Notes: generated by a model not told the origin, from the letters alone. Shown: positions 27,495 through 37,474, counted from the first letter of the stretch. The stretch is DNA of 64,000 nucleotides from JAFNAG01 sp963739235 (GCA_963739235.1 CAVTZY010000032.1:62001-126000); one strand, 5' to 3'. A program made the numbers and translations.

Positions 27495-28946
27495 ATGTCT
27501 TCAATCAATTCTCTAAGCAGTAACGTAAGCAGCGGCATAAACGGTGGTCTGGATGTTCAAAGCATCGTTGATAACCTGATGACTGCCGAGCAGTTGCCGG
27601 TCCAGCGGCTGCAGACCCAGACTCAATCCTACAAAAGCAAAATATCGGCTTACCAGACATTAAACACCAAGCTTCTTGCCCTCAAAACCAGCGCGGAAGG
27701 CATCATGTTCAACCAGGAAGATGTCCCGTTGAACATCCCCGATGCATTCGCAGATCGCCTCAGCAGCAGCCTTTTCGCCCTGAGAACTGCAACATCATCC
27801 AATGAATCCGTCATCACCGCAACCGCCGGCAAGGGGACCTCAATTGGAAATTTTACGGTCCAGGTGACCAAGCTCGCGAAATTCAATTCCTACGCATCCA
27901 ATAACTTCGCCTCCGACACCGCCACCAGCACCAAGACAGGCACAATCACCATCCAAAAAGGCGCGGACACACCCGTTTCGATCGCGATCACATCCGAAAA
28001 CAACACGCTCCAGGGCATCAAGAGTGCAATTAATTCCCAAAATGCGGGTTTTAGCGCCTCCATTTTGAATGATGGCAGCGGCACCCCCTACCGGCTGGTG
28101 GTGACAGCCAATGATTCGGGCGCAGCAAACAATCTGACCATCACCACTAGCTGGGATCCGGGGGCGACGGGCAGCGATGTGACATTTGCGGAAACCAGCC
28201 ATGGAGAGGATGCAGCGCTCCAGGTGAATGGAGTCAACATCGCCAGCAGTTCCAACTCCGTCACCAATGCCATTGAGGGCGTGACCCTCAATCTCAAAGC
28301 CGAATCGGGCACGGCCACCATCAGCATCGGAAGAGATGCCGACTCCATTTTCGCCGGGGTCAAGGAATTCGTAGCGAAGTACAACGATCTTGCCGCTTAC
28401 ATATCCGCCCAGTCCACATACGACAGCAGCACAAAAACCTCAGGAGTCCTTGCGGGCGACTTTACCTTGAGGGACGCACAGATCAAAATGAGTTCCGCTC
28501 TCTCCCGGAGCGTCAGCTCAGACGGCAGCTCTTTGGAGGTGCTGTCCCAGATCGGGATCAAGCTGATGGACAATGGATCGTTGAGCCTGGACGAGTCCAC
28601 GTTTAGGAACATGCTGTCATCCAATTACAATGAGACCGCTCATTTGATGTTGGCAAACGGATTGGACTCGCAAGGAAATACCGCCAGCATCGTCCCGATG
28701 TTGCAGCAACAACTCAACGCCCTCACCGATACTGTGGAGGGGCCCGTCTTTCAGGCTGAGGATTCGGCCCAGAAAAGCATCGATCGGATCAACCAGCAGA
28801 TCGACGCGATCAACCTCAGGTTGGAAGCACGCCGGGCAATGTATATCGCTGAATACACGAAGGCCAATGAGGCGCTCGCGCAGCTGTCGGTGCTGCAAAC
28901 ATCGTTGACCAACCAGATGACTACGCTCAACAACTCACAGATATAG
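27495..28946 (+). CDS. fliD: flagellar hook-associated protein 2 (filament cap)
   Basis: 483 residues. The N-terminal FliD domain (GGLDVQSIVDNLMTAEQLPV, then QRLQTQTQSYKSKISAYQTL) and a C-terminal coiled segment (SIDRINQQIDAINLRLEARR, TKANEALAQLSVLQTSL) bracket a beta-rich middle. It caps the growing filament outside the cell and folds flagellin subunits. It lies between flaG and fliS, the usual order. Confidence 0.95.
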   Translation: MSSINSLSSNVSSGINGGLDVQSIVDNLMTAEQLPVQRLQTQTQSYKSKISAYQTLNTKLLALKTSAEGIMFNQEDVPLNIPDAFADRLSSSLFALRTATSSNESVITATAGKGTSIGNFTVQVTKLAKFNSYASNNFASDTATSTKTGTITIQKGADTPVSIAITSENNTLQGIKSAINSQNAGFSASILNDGSGTPYRLVVTANDSGAANNLTITTSWDPGATGSDVTFAETSHGEDAALQVNGVNIASSSNSVTNAIEGVTLNLKAESGTATISIGRDADSIFAGVKEFVAKYNDLAAYISAQSTYDSSTKTSGVLAGDFTLRDAQIKMSSALSRSVSSDGSSLEVLSQIGIKLMDNGSLSLDESTFRNMLSSNYNETAHLMLANGLDSQGNTASIVPMLQQQLNALTDTVEGPVFQAEDSAQKSIDRINQQIDAINLRLEARRAMYIAEYTKANEALAQLSVLQTSLTNQMTTLNNSQI

Positions 28947-28955
28947 GAGCCTTCG

Positions 28956-29435
28956 ATGCCGATCAACCACTCTGCTCATCGATACCGGGAGGTCGAGATT
29001 AAGACCGCTACGGCGCTCGAACTCGTGGTACTGCTTTACGATGCGGCAGTCGCAGGCCTCCAGAAGGCGCAGGAGCACATCGTCCGCCGCGACATTGCCA
29101 ATCGTGCACGGTGTCTGAACAAGGTATCCTCGATCCTTACCGAGTTGCAGGCGAACCTCAATTTTGAAGCGGGCGGACCGGTTGCAGCATCCTTGGACCG
29201 GCTATATCATTACATGAAAGGCCGCATCATTGAAGCGAACATGCAGCAGGATGCTGCGCCACTCAGGGAAGTTGCAGGATTGCTGAACAATCTGCGCTCC
29301 GCCTGGGCGGAGGTAGCTCGGAGCGAGGCGCGGAAAACCATGCGGGACGCAACAGGCGCCGTGTCCGCAACGCTCCCATCGGCATCAAGCTTGCCTACCG
29401 CGTCGCCCTTGGCAGGTCTCAACATCACGGCCTAG
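28956..29435 (+). CDS. fliS: flagellin-specific secretion chaperone
   Basis: 159 residues. YREVEIKTATALELVVLLYD followed by AAVAGLQKA and NKVSSILTELQANLNFEAGG, then LDRLYHYMKGRIIEAN, are FliS helices. It binds the flagellin C-terminus before export; in Bacillus it also takes part in the FliW/CsrA/flagellin switch. The last 30 residues are a Ser/Ala-rich extension. A GGAG precedes the ATG. Confidence 0.94.
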   Translation: MPINHSAHRYREVEIKTATALELVVLLYDAAVAGLQKAQEHIVRRDIANRARCLNKVSSILTELQANLNFEAGGPVAASLDRLYHYMKGRIIEANMQQDAAPLREVAGLLNNLRSAWAEVARSEARKTMRDATGAVSATLPSASSLPTASPLAGLNITA

Positions 29436-29437
29436 AT

Positions 29438-29866
29438 ATGCACGACATTACAAAGGACCTGCAGGACCTGGAAGAACTGTATCTCGCCCTGGAATCCCGC
29501 CTCGAGAAGCAGTATCAGGACCTGATGGCTCACCGATTCCCGAACTCCGACGAGGAATGTGAAGCGGCAGCCGTGGAGCTCCGCATCCTGGCAGCGGAAA
29601 AACATCTCGCCGGCCTCTCGTCCATCGGCATCATGGATGCTCTGGCGTCTCGAACGGAACTTAGCGCCAATGCCCCATGTGTCGCCTCCCTGAAAATGCG
29701 CGCTCAACATTTGCTGGAACTCCTTGGGCGAAATGCGGCACAATGCGTACAGCTCCAGAGTGCAGCCCAGGCTGGACTCCGGGAACTGCGGCGGGGTGGA
29801 CTATTTCTGCAGAGCGTGCGCGGATATCGAGAAAACCAACCCAAATTCCTGGATTCCTGTCAGTAG
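29438..29866 (+). CDS. FliT/FlgN-like putative flagellar export chaperone
   Basis: 142 residues, almost all helical, directly after fliS (2 bases). Heptad-like segments (LQDLEELYLALESRLEKQYQ, VASLKMRAQHLLELLGRNAA) and an RRGGLFLQSVRGY end resemble FliT/FlgN chaperones, which share little sequence. The position where fliT normally lies supports the call. Family assignment is weak. Confidence 0.55.
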   Translation: MHDITKDLQDLEELYLALESRLEKQYQDLMAHRFPNSDEECEAAAVELRILAAEKHLAGLSSIGIMDALASRTELSANAPCVASLKMRAQHLLELLGRNAAQCVQLQSAAQAGLRELRRGGLFLQSVRGYRENQPKFLDSCQ

Positions 29867-29927
29867 CTACCCGGGCGGGCACAGTTCCGCTGGCGCTGAT
29901 TGCATCTTTCATCTTACGGGTCGCTCC

Positions 29928-31766
29928 TTGGATCATCTGGGACACAATCTCGCTATCCTTGCCCTTCATCAGCCGGAACTTGCCGGGATCCTGAGGGCAA
30001 CTCCCCTCCGCCACGTCCAGTTGACCTCGGCACGCAACGGCCTGCCGACCGGCTTCTATCACCGTCCCGAAGGCGGCTCCGTGCCGCTGCATAGCCGCTA
30101 TGACCCGCTGCAGGAGGCACGCCAATCTCTGAAGGAAATCAACCTGAAGGAGGCGGATTATTTTATCTTCCTCGGATTCGGGCTCGGCTACGGCCTCGAT
30201 GCCTTGATCGAGAGTACAGCGCCAGAGCGCGCTCACGTCTTTGTGATCGAGTCCGATCCGGAGATCTTGCGGGCCGCTTTCGCGGCCCGCGATCTGACGG
30301 CGCTGCTATCCTTGCCTTCCATACACTTTGCCTGGCCCGCGGCAGGAAATCAGCTGGCCCAGCAATGGCAAGAGTTTTTCAATCCTGTGCAGGCGCAAAT
30401 GAGCGTCTTTGTCAGCCATCCGCCTTCGCTCGTCCTTGATCCCCCTCTCTATAAATCCGCAGCTGAGATCATCAATAGCCGGACCCTCCAGATATTCACC
30501 GACATCAACACCATGGTCGGATCGGCGCGGGTATTTCTTGCGAACTTCGTGGCCAACCTTCCGCGCGCCTCCTCCTTGCCCGGCGTCAAGGCGTTTGCGC
30601 AACAGTTCACCGGAGTCCCCTGCGTGCTGGTTTCGGCCGGACCCTCTCTAGACCTCAATATTCATGAGCTGCGCTCTGTCCATAATCGTGCCCTGGTGCT
30701 GGCTGCGGATACGGCATTGAAGCCGCTTCTTGCGGCGGGCGTCGAACCGCATTTTGTAATGACTGCCGACCCGCGCCACGAAAACTACCTACACCTGAAG
30801 GACGCCATTACCCAAGACGCCTATCTGGTCGGGGAAGCAACTGCCTATCCCGACTCCCTGTCATCCTTTGACGGCCGCACGATTCTCTGCACATTTGAGA
30901 ACTCATCGCTGCCGACCCTGGCCAATCTGCTTGCCTCCAAGGGATCATTGCGCGCCTGGGGATCCGTGGCCACGATGTGCCTGGATTTTGCATTGATGCT
31001 GGGCTGCAACCCAATCATATTTCTGGGGCAGGATCTGGCCTTCAGTGAAGGGCGAACCTATTGCACCGGTCTCCATTGGGAGCAGGAGTGGTTCAACGAT
31101 GTGCATGAACCGGAGGATTGGCAGCGCAGATGGGCCGAGATCCGAGCCGCAAATAAGATCGTCATGGCGCGGGATCTATTTGGCCGGCCGGTGGCAAGCA
31201 CCGACAAGCTCGTGTCCTACTGGAACTGGATCACGGCTGAGATCGAAAAGCACCGGGAGGTGAACTTCATCAACGCCACGGAAGGGGGTATCCTCAGGGA
31301 TCATGTGCAGATCATGAGCCTCCGGGAAGCCCTATATCGCTTCTGCCGCGGGGAGCGTGACCTCAGGGCCGAAATTCGGTCGAGCTATGCGAAAGCAATC
31401 GAGCAGATTCCGGCTCTGGACTTGTCTGTCCTGACCAGGATCAAGGAAGAGGCAGGCCAGCTGCAGGGACTTATCAGGCAGGGATTTGACCTGTGCCGTC
31501 CCGAGAACCTCCGCCTTTCGGCGCGCGAATTGGCTGCACGCTGCAAACGGGTGGAACAGTCGGTCCACTCCTTGACCCACCTGGCTCCGTTGCTGGATTG
31601 CTTTAACCAGATGGGCACCTTTTCGTTCCTCCGGCGCCAGGCTGCCCAATCCGGGGCAAAGGTCTCTGGCCGTGAGATCCAGGAAAGTTACCTCGAGTTT
31701 TTCCAGTCCATCTCTGCCGCATCAGCAACAATCGAAGATGAATTGTCCCGGCTTAATCCTATGTAA
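29928..31766 (+). CDS. maf: Maf-type flagellin glycosyltransferase (DUF115/MptE-like)
   Basis: 612 residues from a TTG at 29928; the frame is open back to 29724, overlapping the chaperone gene, but similarity-like sequence starts at LDHLGHNLAILALHQPELAG. The core (VLVSAGPSLDLNIHELRSVH, VLAADTALKPLLAAGVEPHF, VMTADPRHENY, FLGQDLAFSEGRTYC) is the DUF115/MptE-like domain of motility accessory factors, which transfer nonulosonic acids to flagellin in Campylobacter, Aeromonas and Geobacillus. With the NeuB cluster next door this function is very likely. The start is uncertain. Confidence 0.85.
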   Translation: MDHLGHNLAILALHQPELAGILRATPLRHVQLTSARNGLPTGFYHRPEGGSVPLHSRYDPLQEARQSLKEINLKEADYFIFLGFGLGYGLDALIESTAPERAHVFVIESDPEILRAAFAARDLTALLSLPSIHFAWPAAGNQLAQQWQEFFNPVQAQMSVFVSHPPSLVLDPPLYKSAAEIINSRTLQIFTDINTMVGSARVFLANFVANLPRASSLPGVKAFAQQFTGVPCVLVSAGPSLDLNIHELRSVHNRALVLAADTALKPLLAAGVEPHFVMTADPRHENYLHLKDAITQDAYLVGEATAYPDSLSSFDGRTILCTFENSSLPTLANLLASKGSLRAWGSVATMCLDFALMLGCNPIIFLGQDLAFSEGRTYCTGLHWEQEWFNDVHEPEDWQRRWAEIRAANKIVMARDLFGRPVASTDKLVSYWNWITAEIEKHREVNFINATEGGILRDHVQIMSLREALYRFCRGERDLRAEIRSSYAKAIEQIPALDLSVLTRIKEEAGQLQGLIRQGFDLCRPENLRLSARELAARCKRVEQSVHSLTHLAPLLDCFNQMGTFSFLRRQAAQSGAKVSGREIQESYLEFFQSISAASATIEDELSRLNPM

Positions 31767-32149
31767 CCTGCACCACACACCCCTACGCCACAGCGGCAGG
31801 ATGAACCAACTCGATCAGGAATAATCTGGCGGCTTCCTCAAACCCGAAGATGCCCAAGTTTGGCCCTTGCCCGAGGCCTGCCGGCAAGGCTTGGCACGTC
31901 CTGAGTTTGAGCCATCAAAACGCTGGGAAATCCTGTACCGGCACTGCAAAAAGCTGAAGTTTTCAGGGATATGGACGAAAAAGAGAGTGACGAGACTCGC
32001 GGAAAAGTCTGAGTCGCCTCGGCGAGCAGGATGAAAAATCAATGGGTCGGGGGCGCAATCGATATCTCTCCCTGCTAGGGGCCGGAATCGGTTGCGTCTC
32101 TTACTTTTGCCTGTAGTAGATCTCCAATCGGAACAGGAAGCTGGAACTT
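31767..32149. other. intergenic region between maf and cheA
   Basis: 383 bases. No gene is supportable; a 43-codon Lys/Arg-rich frame around 31910-32030 has no ribosome site. ATCGATAT at 32058-32065 loosely resembles a sigma-28 -10 box but has no matching -35 element. No terminator is evident after maf. Confidence 0.45.
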
Positions 32150-34663
32150 ATGAACAAGGGGAGCAGAAAAACCGCCGGAGCGGAGCGCAAAGCGGGACCC
32201 AAGATTTCGAAAAGGGCAACTAAGATCCGAACCGCCCCCCGAAAGAACGTGCAGATGTCGCCGGTGGTTGAGACGAGCAGTCCGACAGTCACGCCGGAGA
32301 CTGCGCCGGATACGACTTCCCACATTGATACGCTGGATGATGTAATTGCCCATCTTCTTCAGCTTGAATCCCGAGATTTCGCTGAGCTGTCCCAAGTGCA
32401 CTCTGCTCTGAACCGTTTCATTGCCACGAAGCCCTATGCTGCATCAACCATGGAACTCATTGCGCGAGCCTCGGCGTCGATCCAGGCAATTGTTCAGGGG
32501 AAGTCAGGCGATGCCAACGCATCTTTGGGTGAGGCCGGCACGCTGATTGGACTGGCCCGGCGCTGCGAGGAATCTTCCGCTGCCCGCATCTCTGAGGTTT
32601 CACCACTGCCGGAGCAAAAGGCAGCCCCGCTCAGCGAAGAAGTCACTCTCATTGAAGATCTGGTCCTTGATGAGGAGGTAACCGCTGAACCGAGTAATCG
32701 TCACCTTGCCACGACCGACTCTGAATCAACGAGCGCGACGTCCCAATTTGGCGCGGCGCCGCCCCTGTTGGAGGTTGCCCCGAAAGCAACGTCAAGTGAG
32801 CCGGAGTCTGCCCCTGAAGAGTCCGGCAACAAGCTGGAGCCCGATCCCCTGCCTGCCGATGCAGACCGGGATTTGATGTGCGAATTCATTACGGAGGCGC
32901 AGGATTACATCGAAGGGGCAGAGGCCGCATTGCTTTCACTGGAAGCCGATCCCGAAAACTATGAAGCGGTGAACAGCGTGTTCCGCGCTTTCCACACCAT
33001 CAAAGGAACCTCGGGCTTCATGGGCTTGAAGCGCGTCGCCGAGTTGGCGCATCGTGCGGAATCACTTTTGAGCCGCGTGCGCGACAGGGAAATCAAATGC
33101 ACCGGCATTTATGCCGATCTCACCCTCAGGTCGATTGACGTTCTCAAGGAATTAATGCAGTCGGTTCGGGATGCCCTCTCAGGAAAGCCGATGATCCGGC
33201 CTGCGAGCTATGATGGTTTGCTAAAGGACCTGGCAAATCCCGAAGCCGTTCACACCGCCGGCAAAAAAGCAGCGCCACCACGGCTCGGTGACCTCCTGGT
33301 CGCCTCAGGGAAAGCTGCCCGAGAAGACATTGAGACCGTCATCGGCGATAAGGGGGAGGACCTCCTCGGTGTCGCGATCGTGAAATCAGGAGTCGCTTCA
33401 CTTCAGGATGTCGCCCAGGCGTTGCGTACCCAGCAACGCATGGCCGCGGCCGACTCAAGCCATGATACATCCCTCAGGGTACGGACGGAGCGCTTGGATC
33501 GCTTGATCGATATGGTCGGCGAGCTGGTGATTGCCCAGTCGATGGTGGCACAGGATACTACCATCCACCAGATCGGCAATCATGAACTCCTCAAGAAGGT
33601 CACCCACGCAGGCAAGATCGTACGCGAACTGCAGGATCTGACGATGTCCATGCGCATGGTCCCGCTAAAGAGTGCTTTTCAGAAAATGGCCCGGCTGGCC
33701 CGCGACCTGGCGCACAAAAACCAACGCCAGGTGAACTTCATCGCCGAAGGCGAAGAAACCGAGATCGATCGGAACATGGTCGACATCATCAGCGATCCGC
33801 TCGTGCATATGGTACGCAATGCCATCGACCACGGCATCGAACCGCCGGAGGTCCGTGAAGCCAACGGCAAGCTGGCCGCGGGAATGCTGCGCCTGGCCGC
33901 GTATCATTCCGGCGGCGATGTCGTGGTGGAACTTCAGGACGACGGCAAAGGCTTGGATCGCGCAAAAATCTTCGAAAAAGCCGTGGATAAGGGGCTGATT
34001 GATGCCGACAAGATTCTCTCTGACAGCGAAGTCTACGATTTGATTTTTATCCCCGGCTTCTCTACAGCCGACAAAATCACGGACATCTCGGGCAGGGGTG
34101 TCGGCATGGATGTCGTCAAACGGAGCATTGAGGCGCTCCGGGGCCGCGTCGAGATAGCCTCGGAAGCAGGCAGGGGCACCAAGTTCATTGTCCGGCTCCC
34201 GCTGACGCTGGCTATTACCGACGGCATGCTGGTCCAGGTGGGCTCCGAGCGTTATATCATCCCCACAGTGAATATCAAGCTCAGCTTCCGGCCGGATGCG
34301 CAGTCTCTGTCGACCGTGGCCGGGAGAGCCGAAATGGTCATGCTGCGCGGAGAACTCATGCCTCTCTTTCGCCTGCATCGCCTCTTCGAGATTGCGAACG
34401 CAGTGGAAGATCCGATCAGGGGATTGCTGGTAGTCGTGGGGGACGGCAACAGGCGCTGTGCGCTGCTGGTCGATGAGCTTCTCAGTCAGCAGCAGGTCGT
34501 GGCCAAGACGCTGGGCGCTGGTCTCGGCAGGATCCAAGGTGTCTCGGGCGGCGCCATCTTGGGTGATGGCCGGGTCGGGCTTATCCTCGATCCCTCTGAA
34601 ATCGTGGCTCTGGCTCGGCAGGGTTCAGGCACGGGTGCCGGTGAGAGACAGACGGCCGCATGA
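32150..34663 (+). CDS. cheA: chemotaxis histidine kinase CheA
   Basis: 837 residues. A basic N-terminus (1-35) and an acidic linker precede the Hpt domain at about 240-345, with the phospho-acceptor His (near 282) in FHTIKGTSGF. A linker, then the dimerisation helices (LDRLIDMVGELVIAQSMV), the ATPase domain (HMVRNAIDHGIEPPEVREAN, QDDGKGLDRAKI, GFSTADKITDISGRGVGMDV) and a C-terminal CheW-like domain (DGMLVQVGSERYIIPTVNIK). It couples receptors to CheY and CheB. The Hpt is preceded by about 240 residues of extra sequence, longer than in classic CheA. No CheY-binding P2 domain is obvious. Confidence 0.95.
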   Translation: MNKGSRKTAGAERKAGPKISKRATKIRTAPRKNVQMSPVVETSSPTVTPETAPDTTSHIDTLDDVIAHLLQLESRDFAELSQVHSALNRFIATKPYAASTMELIARASASIQAIVQGKSGDANASLGEAGTLIGLARRCEESSAARISEVSPLPEQKAAPLSEEVTLIEDLVLDEEVTAEPSNRHLATTDSESTSATSQFGAAPPLLEVAPKATSSEPESAPEESGNKLEPDPLPADADRDLMCEFITEAQDYIEGAEAALLSLEADPENYEAVNSVFRAFHTIKGTSGFMGLKRVAELAHRAESLLSRVRDREIKCTGIYADLTLRSIDVLKELMQSVRDALSGKPMIRPASYDGLLKDLANPEAVHTAGKKAAPPRLGDLLVASGKAAREDIETVIGDKGEDLLGVAIVKSGVASLQDVAQALRTQQRMAAADSSHDTSLRVRTERLDRLIDMVGELVIAQSMVAQDTTIHQIGNHELLKKVTHAGKIVRELQDLTMSMRMVPLKSAFQKMARLARDLAHKNQRQVNFIAEGEETEIDRNMVDIISDPLVHMVRNAIDHGIEPPEVREANGKLAAGMLRLAAYHSGGDVVVELQDDGKGLDRAKIFEKAVDKGLIDADKILSDSEVYDLIFIPGFSTADKITDISGRGVGMDVVKRSIEALRGRVEIASEAGRGTKFIVRLPLTLAITDGMLVQVGSERYIIPTVNIKLSFRPDAQSLSTVAGRAEMVMLRGELMPLFRLHRLFEIANAVEDPIRGLLVVVGDGNRRCALLVDELLSQQQVVAKTLGAGLGRIQGVSGGAILGDGRVGLILDPSEIVALARQGSGTGAGERQTAA

Positions 34664-34805
34664 AGAGCCGGACCGAAGCATAAAACGCATTGGAAGCAGA
34701 ACTGGGTGCCTGCCACACCTGCGATACTACAAGATTTGAGAAACGACGGAAATTCGCAGCCTCACGGTGCTTGCAATTGCAGGGATTTATGAAAAGGAGA
34801 GTTCG

Positions 34806-35402
34806 ATGACCATAAAGCAGACATCGACAGCAAATGGCAACGACGAGGCACGAGCCGCTTCCCCACCTCACAAAGGGTCCGCCTCTTTTGATTGCAGGAA
34901 CGGCAAGTTCCTCACCTTTTTTCTCGCCAACGAAGAATACGGCATTGAGATTCTGAAGGTGCAGGAAATCATTGGGATGATGGCCATTACCCCGGTCCCC
35001 CGCACGCCGCGGTTCATTCGCGGCGTGATCAACCTGCGCGGCAAAGTCATCCCCGTCGTCGATCTTCGTCTCAAGTTCGACATGGAATCCAAAGAGCAGA
35101 CCGAAGAAACCTGCATCATTGTCGTCCAGACCGCGGGCATTCAGATCGGTTGCGTGGTCGACAAGGTGTCCGAGGTGCTCGACATCAAAGCAGAGGAGAT
35201 CGAGGACGCGCCCACCTTCGGTGCCGATGTAAATACCGAGTACATTCTCGGCATCGGAAAATCGCAGGGCAAGGTGAAGCTGCTCCTGGACATTGACAAG
35301 GTGCTCTCGCAGCGGGAAATGCATGCAGCTCAGGTCGCCGCAATTGATGGACTAAGCGATGCTGCGAACATGAACAAAGCCGCCGGCGAAGTCGTGGCTT
35401 GA
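34806..35402 (+). CDS. cheW: chemotaxis coupling protein CheW
   Basis: 198 residues. FLTFFLANEEYGIEILKVQE, PRTPRFIRGVINLRGKVIPV and LGIGKSQGKVKLLLDIDKVL are CheW signatures; it links CheA to receptors. Start at the ATG at 34806 with AAGGAG upstream rather than an earlier in-frame start. It carries extra tails of about 35 residues at each end. It follows cheA after 142 bases; 258 bases without a visible gene separate it from cheR. Confidence 0.95.
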   Translation: MTIKQTSTANGNDEARAASPPHKGSASFDCRNGKFLTFFLANEEYGIEILKVQEIIGMMAITPVPRTPRFIRGVINLRGKVIPVVDLRLKFDMESKEQTEETCIIVVQTAGIQIGCVVDKVSEVLDIKAEEIEDAPTFGADVNTEYILGIGKSQGKVKLLLDIDKVLSQREMHAAQVAAIDGLSDAANMNKAAGEVVA

Positions 35403-35660
35403 GTGGTCAATCTTCTTCCATGAGGATGCAGGACAGGACAGTCCGTTCGATTGGCTTGCGAGCCTGGATCAGGCTGGAAGCCGGCCAGGCACGGGGACAG
35501 CACTGCAAATGCCTCCCGGCGGCTCTAGCGCCCTTCCATGGCATTTTCCGGTTGTCTGGTTCCCGCTGGATATTGCATTCATCGCGCATCTGCGGACACT
35601 CTTCGAGCCGAAACCTTATGCGCGCCATCTATTTGATTTACAGGTAGCCAGGAGCAAAGC

Positions 35661-36488
35661 ATGGTTCCCGAGTTGCTCGCCATGGATTTGACCAGCGCAC
35701 AATTCAATACCATTCGCTCGCTGCTGTATGAAACCTGCGGCATCAAGCTCACCGAAGGCAAAGAGAGCCTGGTGAAGTCCCGGCTCATGAAACGCATTCG
35801 GGCGCTAGGTTTGAGTGGCTTTGACGAGTATCTCAGGCATCTGGAAAATGACTCTGCCAACCGGGAACGTATCGCCCTCATCGATGCGCTGACCACCAAT
35901 AAGACCAGCTTCTTTCGTGAATATGCCCACTTCACGTTCTTGCGCGAACGGATCCTGCCGCGTCTGATCGCCGAGAAAAAAGAAATCAAAATCTGGAGCG
36001 CCGGTTGCTCCACCGGGGAGGAACCATATTCCATTGCCATGGAGCTTATGGAAGCGATTCCCGACATTTCTCGTCGCAAGGTTCGTATTCTGGCCACGGA
36101 TATATCGACAAGAGTCCTGAAGACCGCCCAGGAAGCAACCTATGGGCCGGACGAGGTCAGGAACATTCCGGCTAACCGGATGCAGAAATATTTCATCCGT
36201 GCAGGCGCCAAGGCGGAGCGCAGCTACCACGTCAACGAGGATGTGAAGAGAATGGTGCGGTTCGCTCCTCTCAACCTGATGGGGGACTGGCCCATGAGAG
36301 GGTCGTTTAATCTGATCTTTTGCCGAAATGTCATGATCTATTTTGAGAGGCCGACCCAACAGTGGTTGGTGCAGCGCTTCTGGCACATTTTGGAACCCGG
36401 CGGATATCTGCTTGTGGGCCATTCCGAGAGCCTGACGGCGTCTGCATACAAATTTCGCTATGTGCAGCCGGCAACTTACCTAAAATGA
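35661..36488 (+). CDS. cheR: chemoreceptor methyltransferase CheR
   Basis: 275 residues. An N-terminal helical domain (FNTIRSLLYETCGIKLTEGK, SRLMKRIRALG) with LTTNKTSFFRE leads to the SAM-binding Rossmann fold (KIWSAGCSTGEEPYSIAMEL, ILATDISTRVLKTAQEATY, FNLIFCRNVMIYF). It methylates receptor glutamates. AGGAG precedes the ATG. No methyl-accepting receptor gene is present in the window. Confidence 0.96.
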   Translation: MVPELLAMDLTSAQFNTIRSLLYETCGIKLTEGKESLVKSRLMKRIRALGLSGFDEYLRHLENDSANRERIALIDALTTNKTSFFREYAHFTFLRERILPRLIAEKKEIKIWSAGCSTGEEPYSIAMELMEAIPDISRRKVRILATDISTRVLKTAQEATYGPDEVRNIPANRMQKYFIRAGAKAERSYHVNEDVKRMVRFAPLNLMGDWPMRGSFNLIFCRNVMIYFERPTQQWLVQRFWHILEPGGYLLVGHSESLTASAYKFRYVQPATYLK

Positions 36489-36517
36489 GTCCAACGTTGC
36501 AGTGCAAGGAGCGGGCA

Positions 36518-37000
36518 GTGAAGCATGTGGTAGGCATAGCGGATATGAAACTCTCGGCGAATGCGGGAGATTCGTTCATTACATTCGCTCTGGGGAGTTG
36601 TCTGGGCATTGCGCTCTACGATCCCGTGGTGCGCGTCGGCGCCCTGTTGCACATCATGCTTCCGGATTCATCCATAGACCCTGCCAGGGCACTCCTGAAT
36701 CCCTGGATGTTCGTCGATACAGGATTCCCCAAAATGTTCGACGAGTGCCTGGCGGCCGGGGCACGCAAGGAGCGCTTGATCCTCAAGGTCGCCGGCGGAG
36801 CATGTGCGCACGGAAACCCGGATGAGGATTACTTTCAAATTGGGAAACGAAATTTTGTCATGCTCAAGAAGATCCTGTGGCAAAAAGGCTTGCTGCTGAG
36901 GGCGCACGATGTGGGTGGCAGCGTGTCCAGGACCATGTCGATGGAACTCGGCAACGGTGAAGTCCAACTGAGGATCAGTGGAACCACGATGATCCTGTAG
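36518..37000 (+). CDS. cheD: chemoreceptor glutamine deamidase CheD
   Basis: 160 residues from a GTG at 36518, chosen because AAGGAG lies 6-7 bases upstream and CheD proteins commonly begin KHVVGIADMKLS. An ATG at 36485 overlapping the cheR stop is the alternative. Catalytic Cys in ITFALGSCLGIALYDP and His in VGALLHIMLPDS are present. CheD deamidates receptors and, in Bacillus, interacts with CheC. Confidence 0.92.
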   Translation: MKHVVGIADMKLSANAGDSFITFALGSCLGIALYDPVVRVGALLHIMLPDSSIDPARALLNPWMFVDTGFPKMFDECLAAGARKERLILKVAGGACAHGNPDEDYFQIGKRNFVMLKKILWQKGLLLRAHDVGGSVSRTMSMELGNGEVQLRISGTTMIL

Positions 37001-37090
37001 CCCGCAACGGCATCATGGCGATGAAGGAGAAAAGAGGGGCATGAGGAATACCAAGAAATGGATGTGAGCACCTTCTAAGGAGCCAATCCC

Positions 37091-37474
37091 ATGGCACTGA
37101 ACGTATTGGTAGTCGATGACAGCTCGGTCATGCGAACCATGATCATCAAAGCCCTCGGTCTCACCGGATTGCCGGTTCAAGACATACACCAGGCGGCAAA
37201 CGGCCAGGAGGCTCTGGAGGTCCTGGCTCGGCAGTGGATCGATCTGGCACTGGTGGACATCAACATGCCCGTAATGGATGGTGACGAACTGATTTCTCGC
37301 ATCAGGCAGATGCCCGAGTTTCTAGATCTGCCGGTGATTGTGGTCTCCACCGAAAGCAGCAGCACACGCATCGCGATGCTCGAGAATGTTGGGGCGCGCT
37401 TCGTGCATAAGCCGTTTGCGCCCGAAAAGCTGCGCGCCACAATCGTTGAAATGACAGGAGTCGCCTGTGAATGA
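37091..37474 (+). CDS. cheY: CheY-like response regulator
   Basis: 127 residues, a single receiver: acidic pair in LVVDDSSVMRTM, phospho-acceptor Asp in LALVDINMPVMDG, Ser/Thr in VIVVSTESS and Lys in RFVHKPFAP. As the stand-alone receiver in a che operon it should carry the signal to FliM. It overlaps the next gene by 8 bases. Confidence 0.92.
   Translation: MALNVLVVDDSSVMRTMIIKALGLTGLPVQDIHQAANGQEALEVLARQWIDLALVDINMPVMDGDELISRIRQMPEFLDLPVIVVSTESSSTRIAMLENVGARFVHKPFAPEKLRATIVEMTGVACE

Noticed and set aside
31900..31915. TGGCAC-containing sigma-54-like site upstream of cheA
   Set aside because: The -24 box is perfect but the -12 element (GAGT) is not; likely chance.
31910..32035. Short Lys/Arg-rich plus-strand frame between maf and cheA
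   Set aside because: No ribosome site, no start codon in a suitable place and no recognisable similarity.
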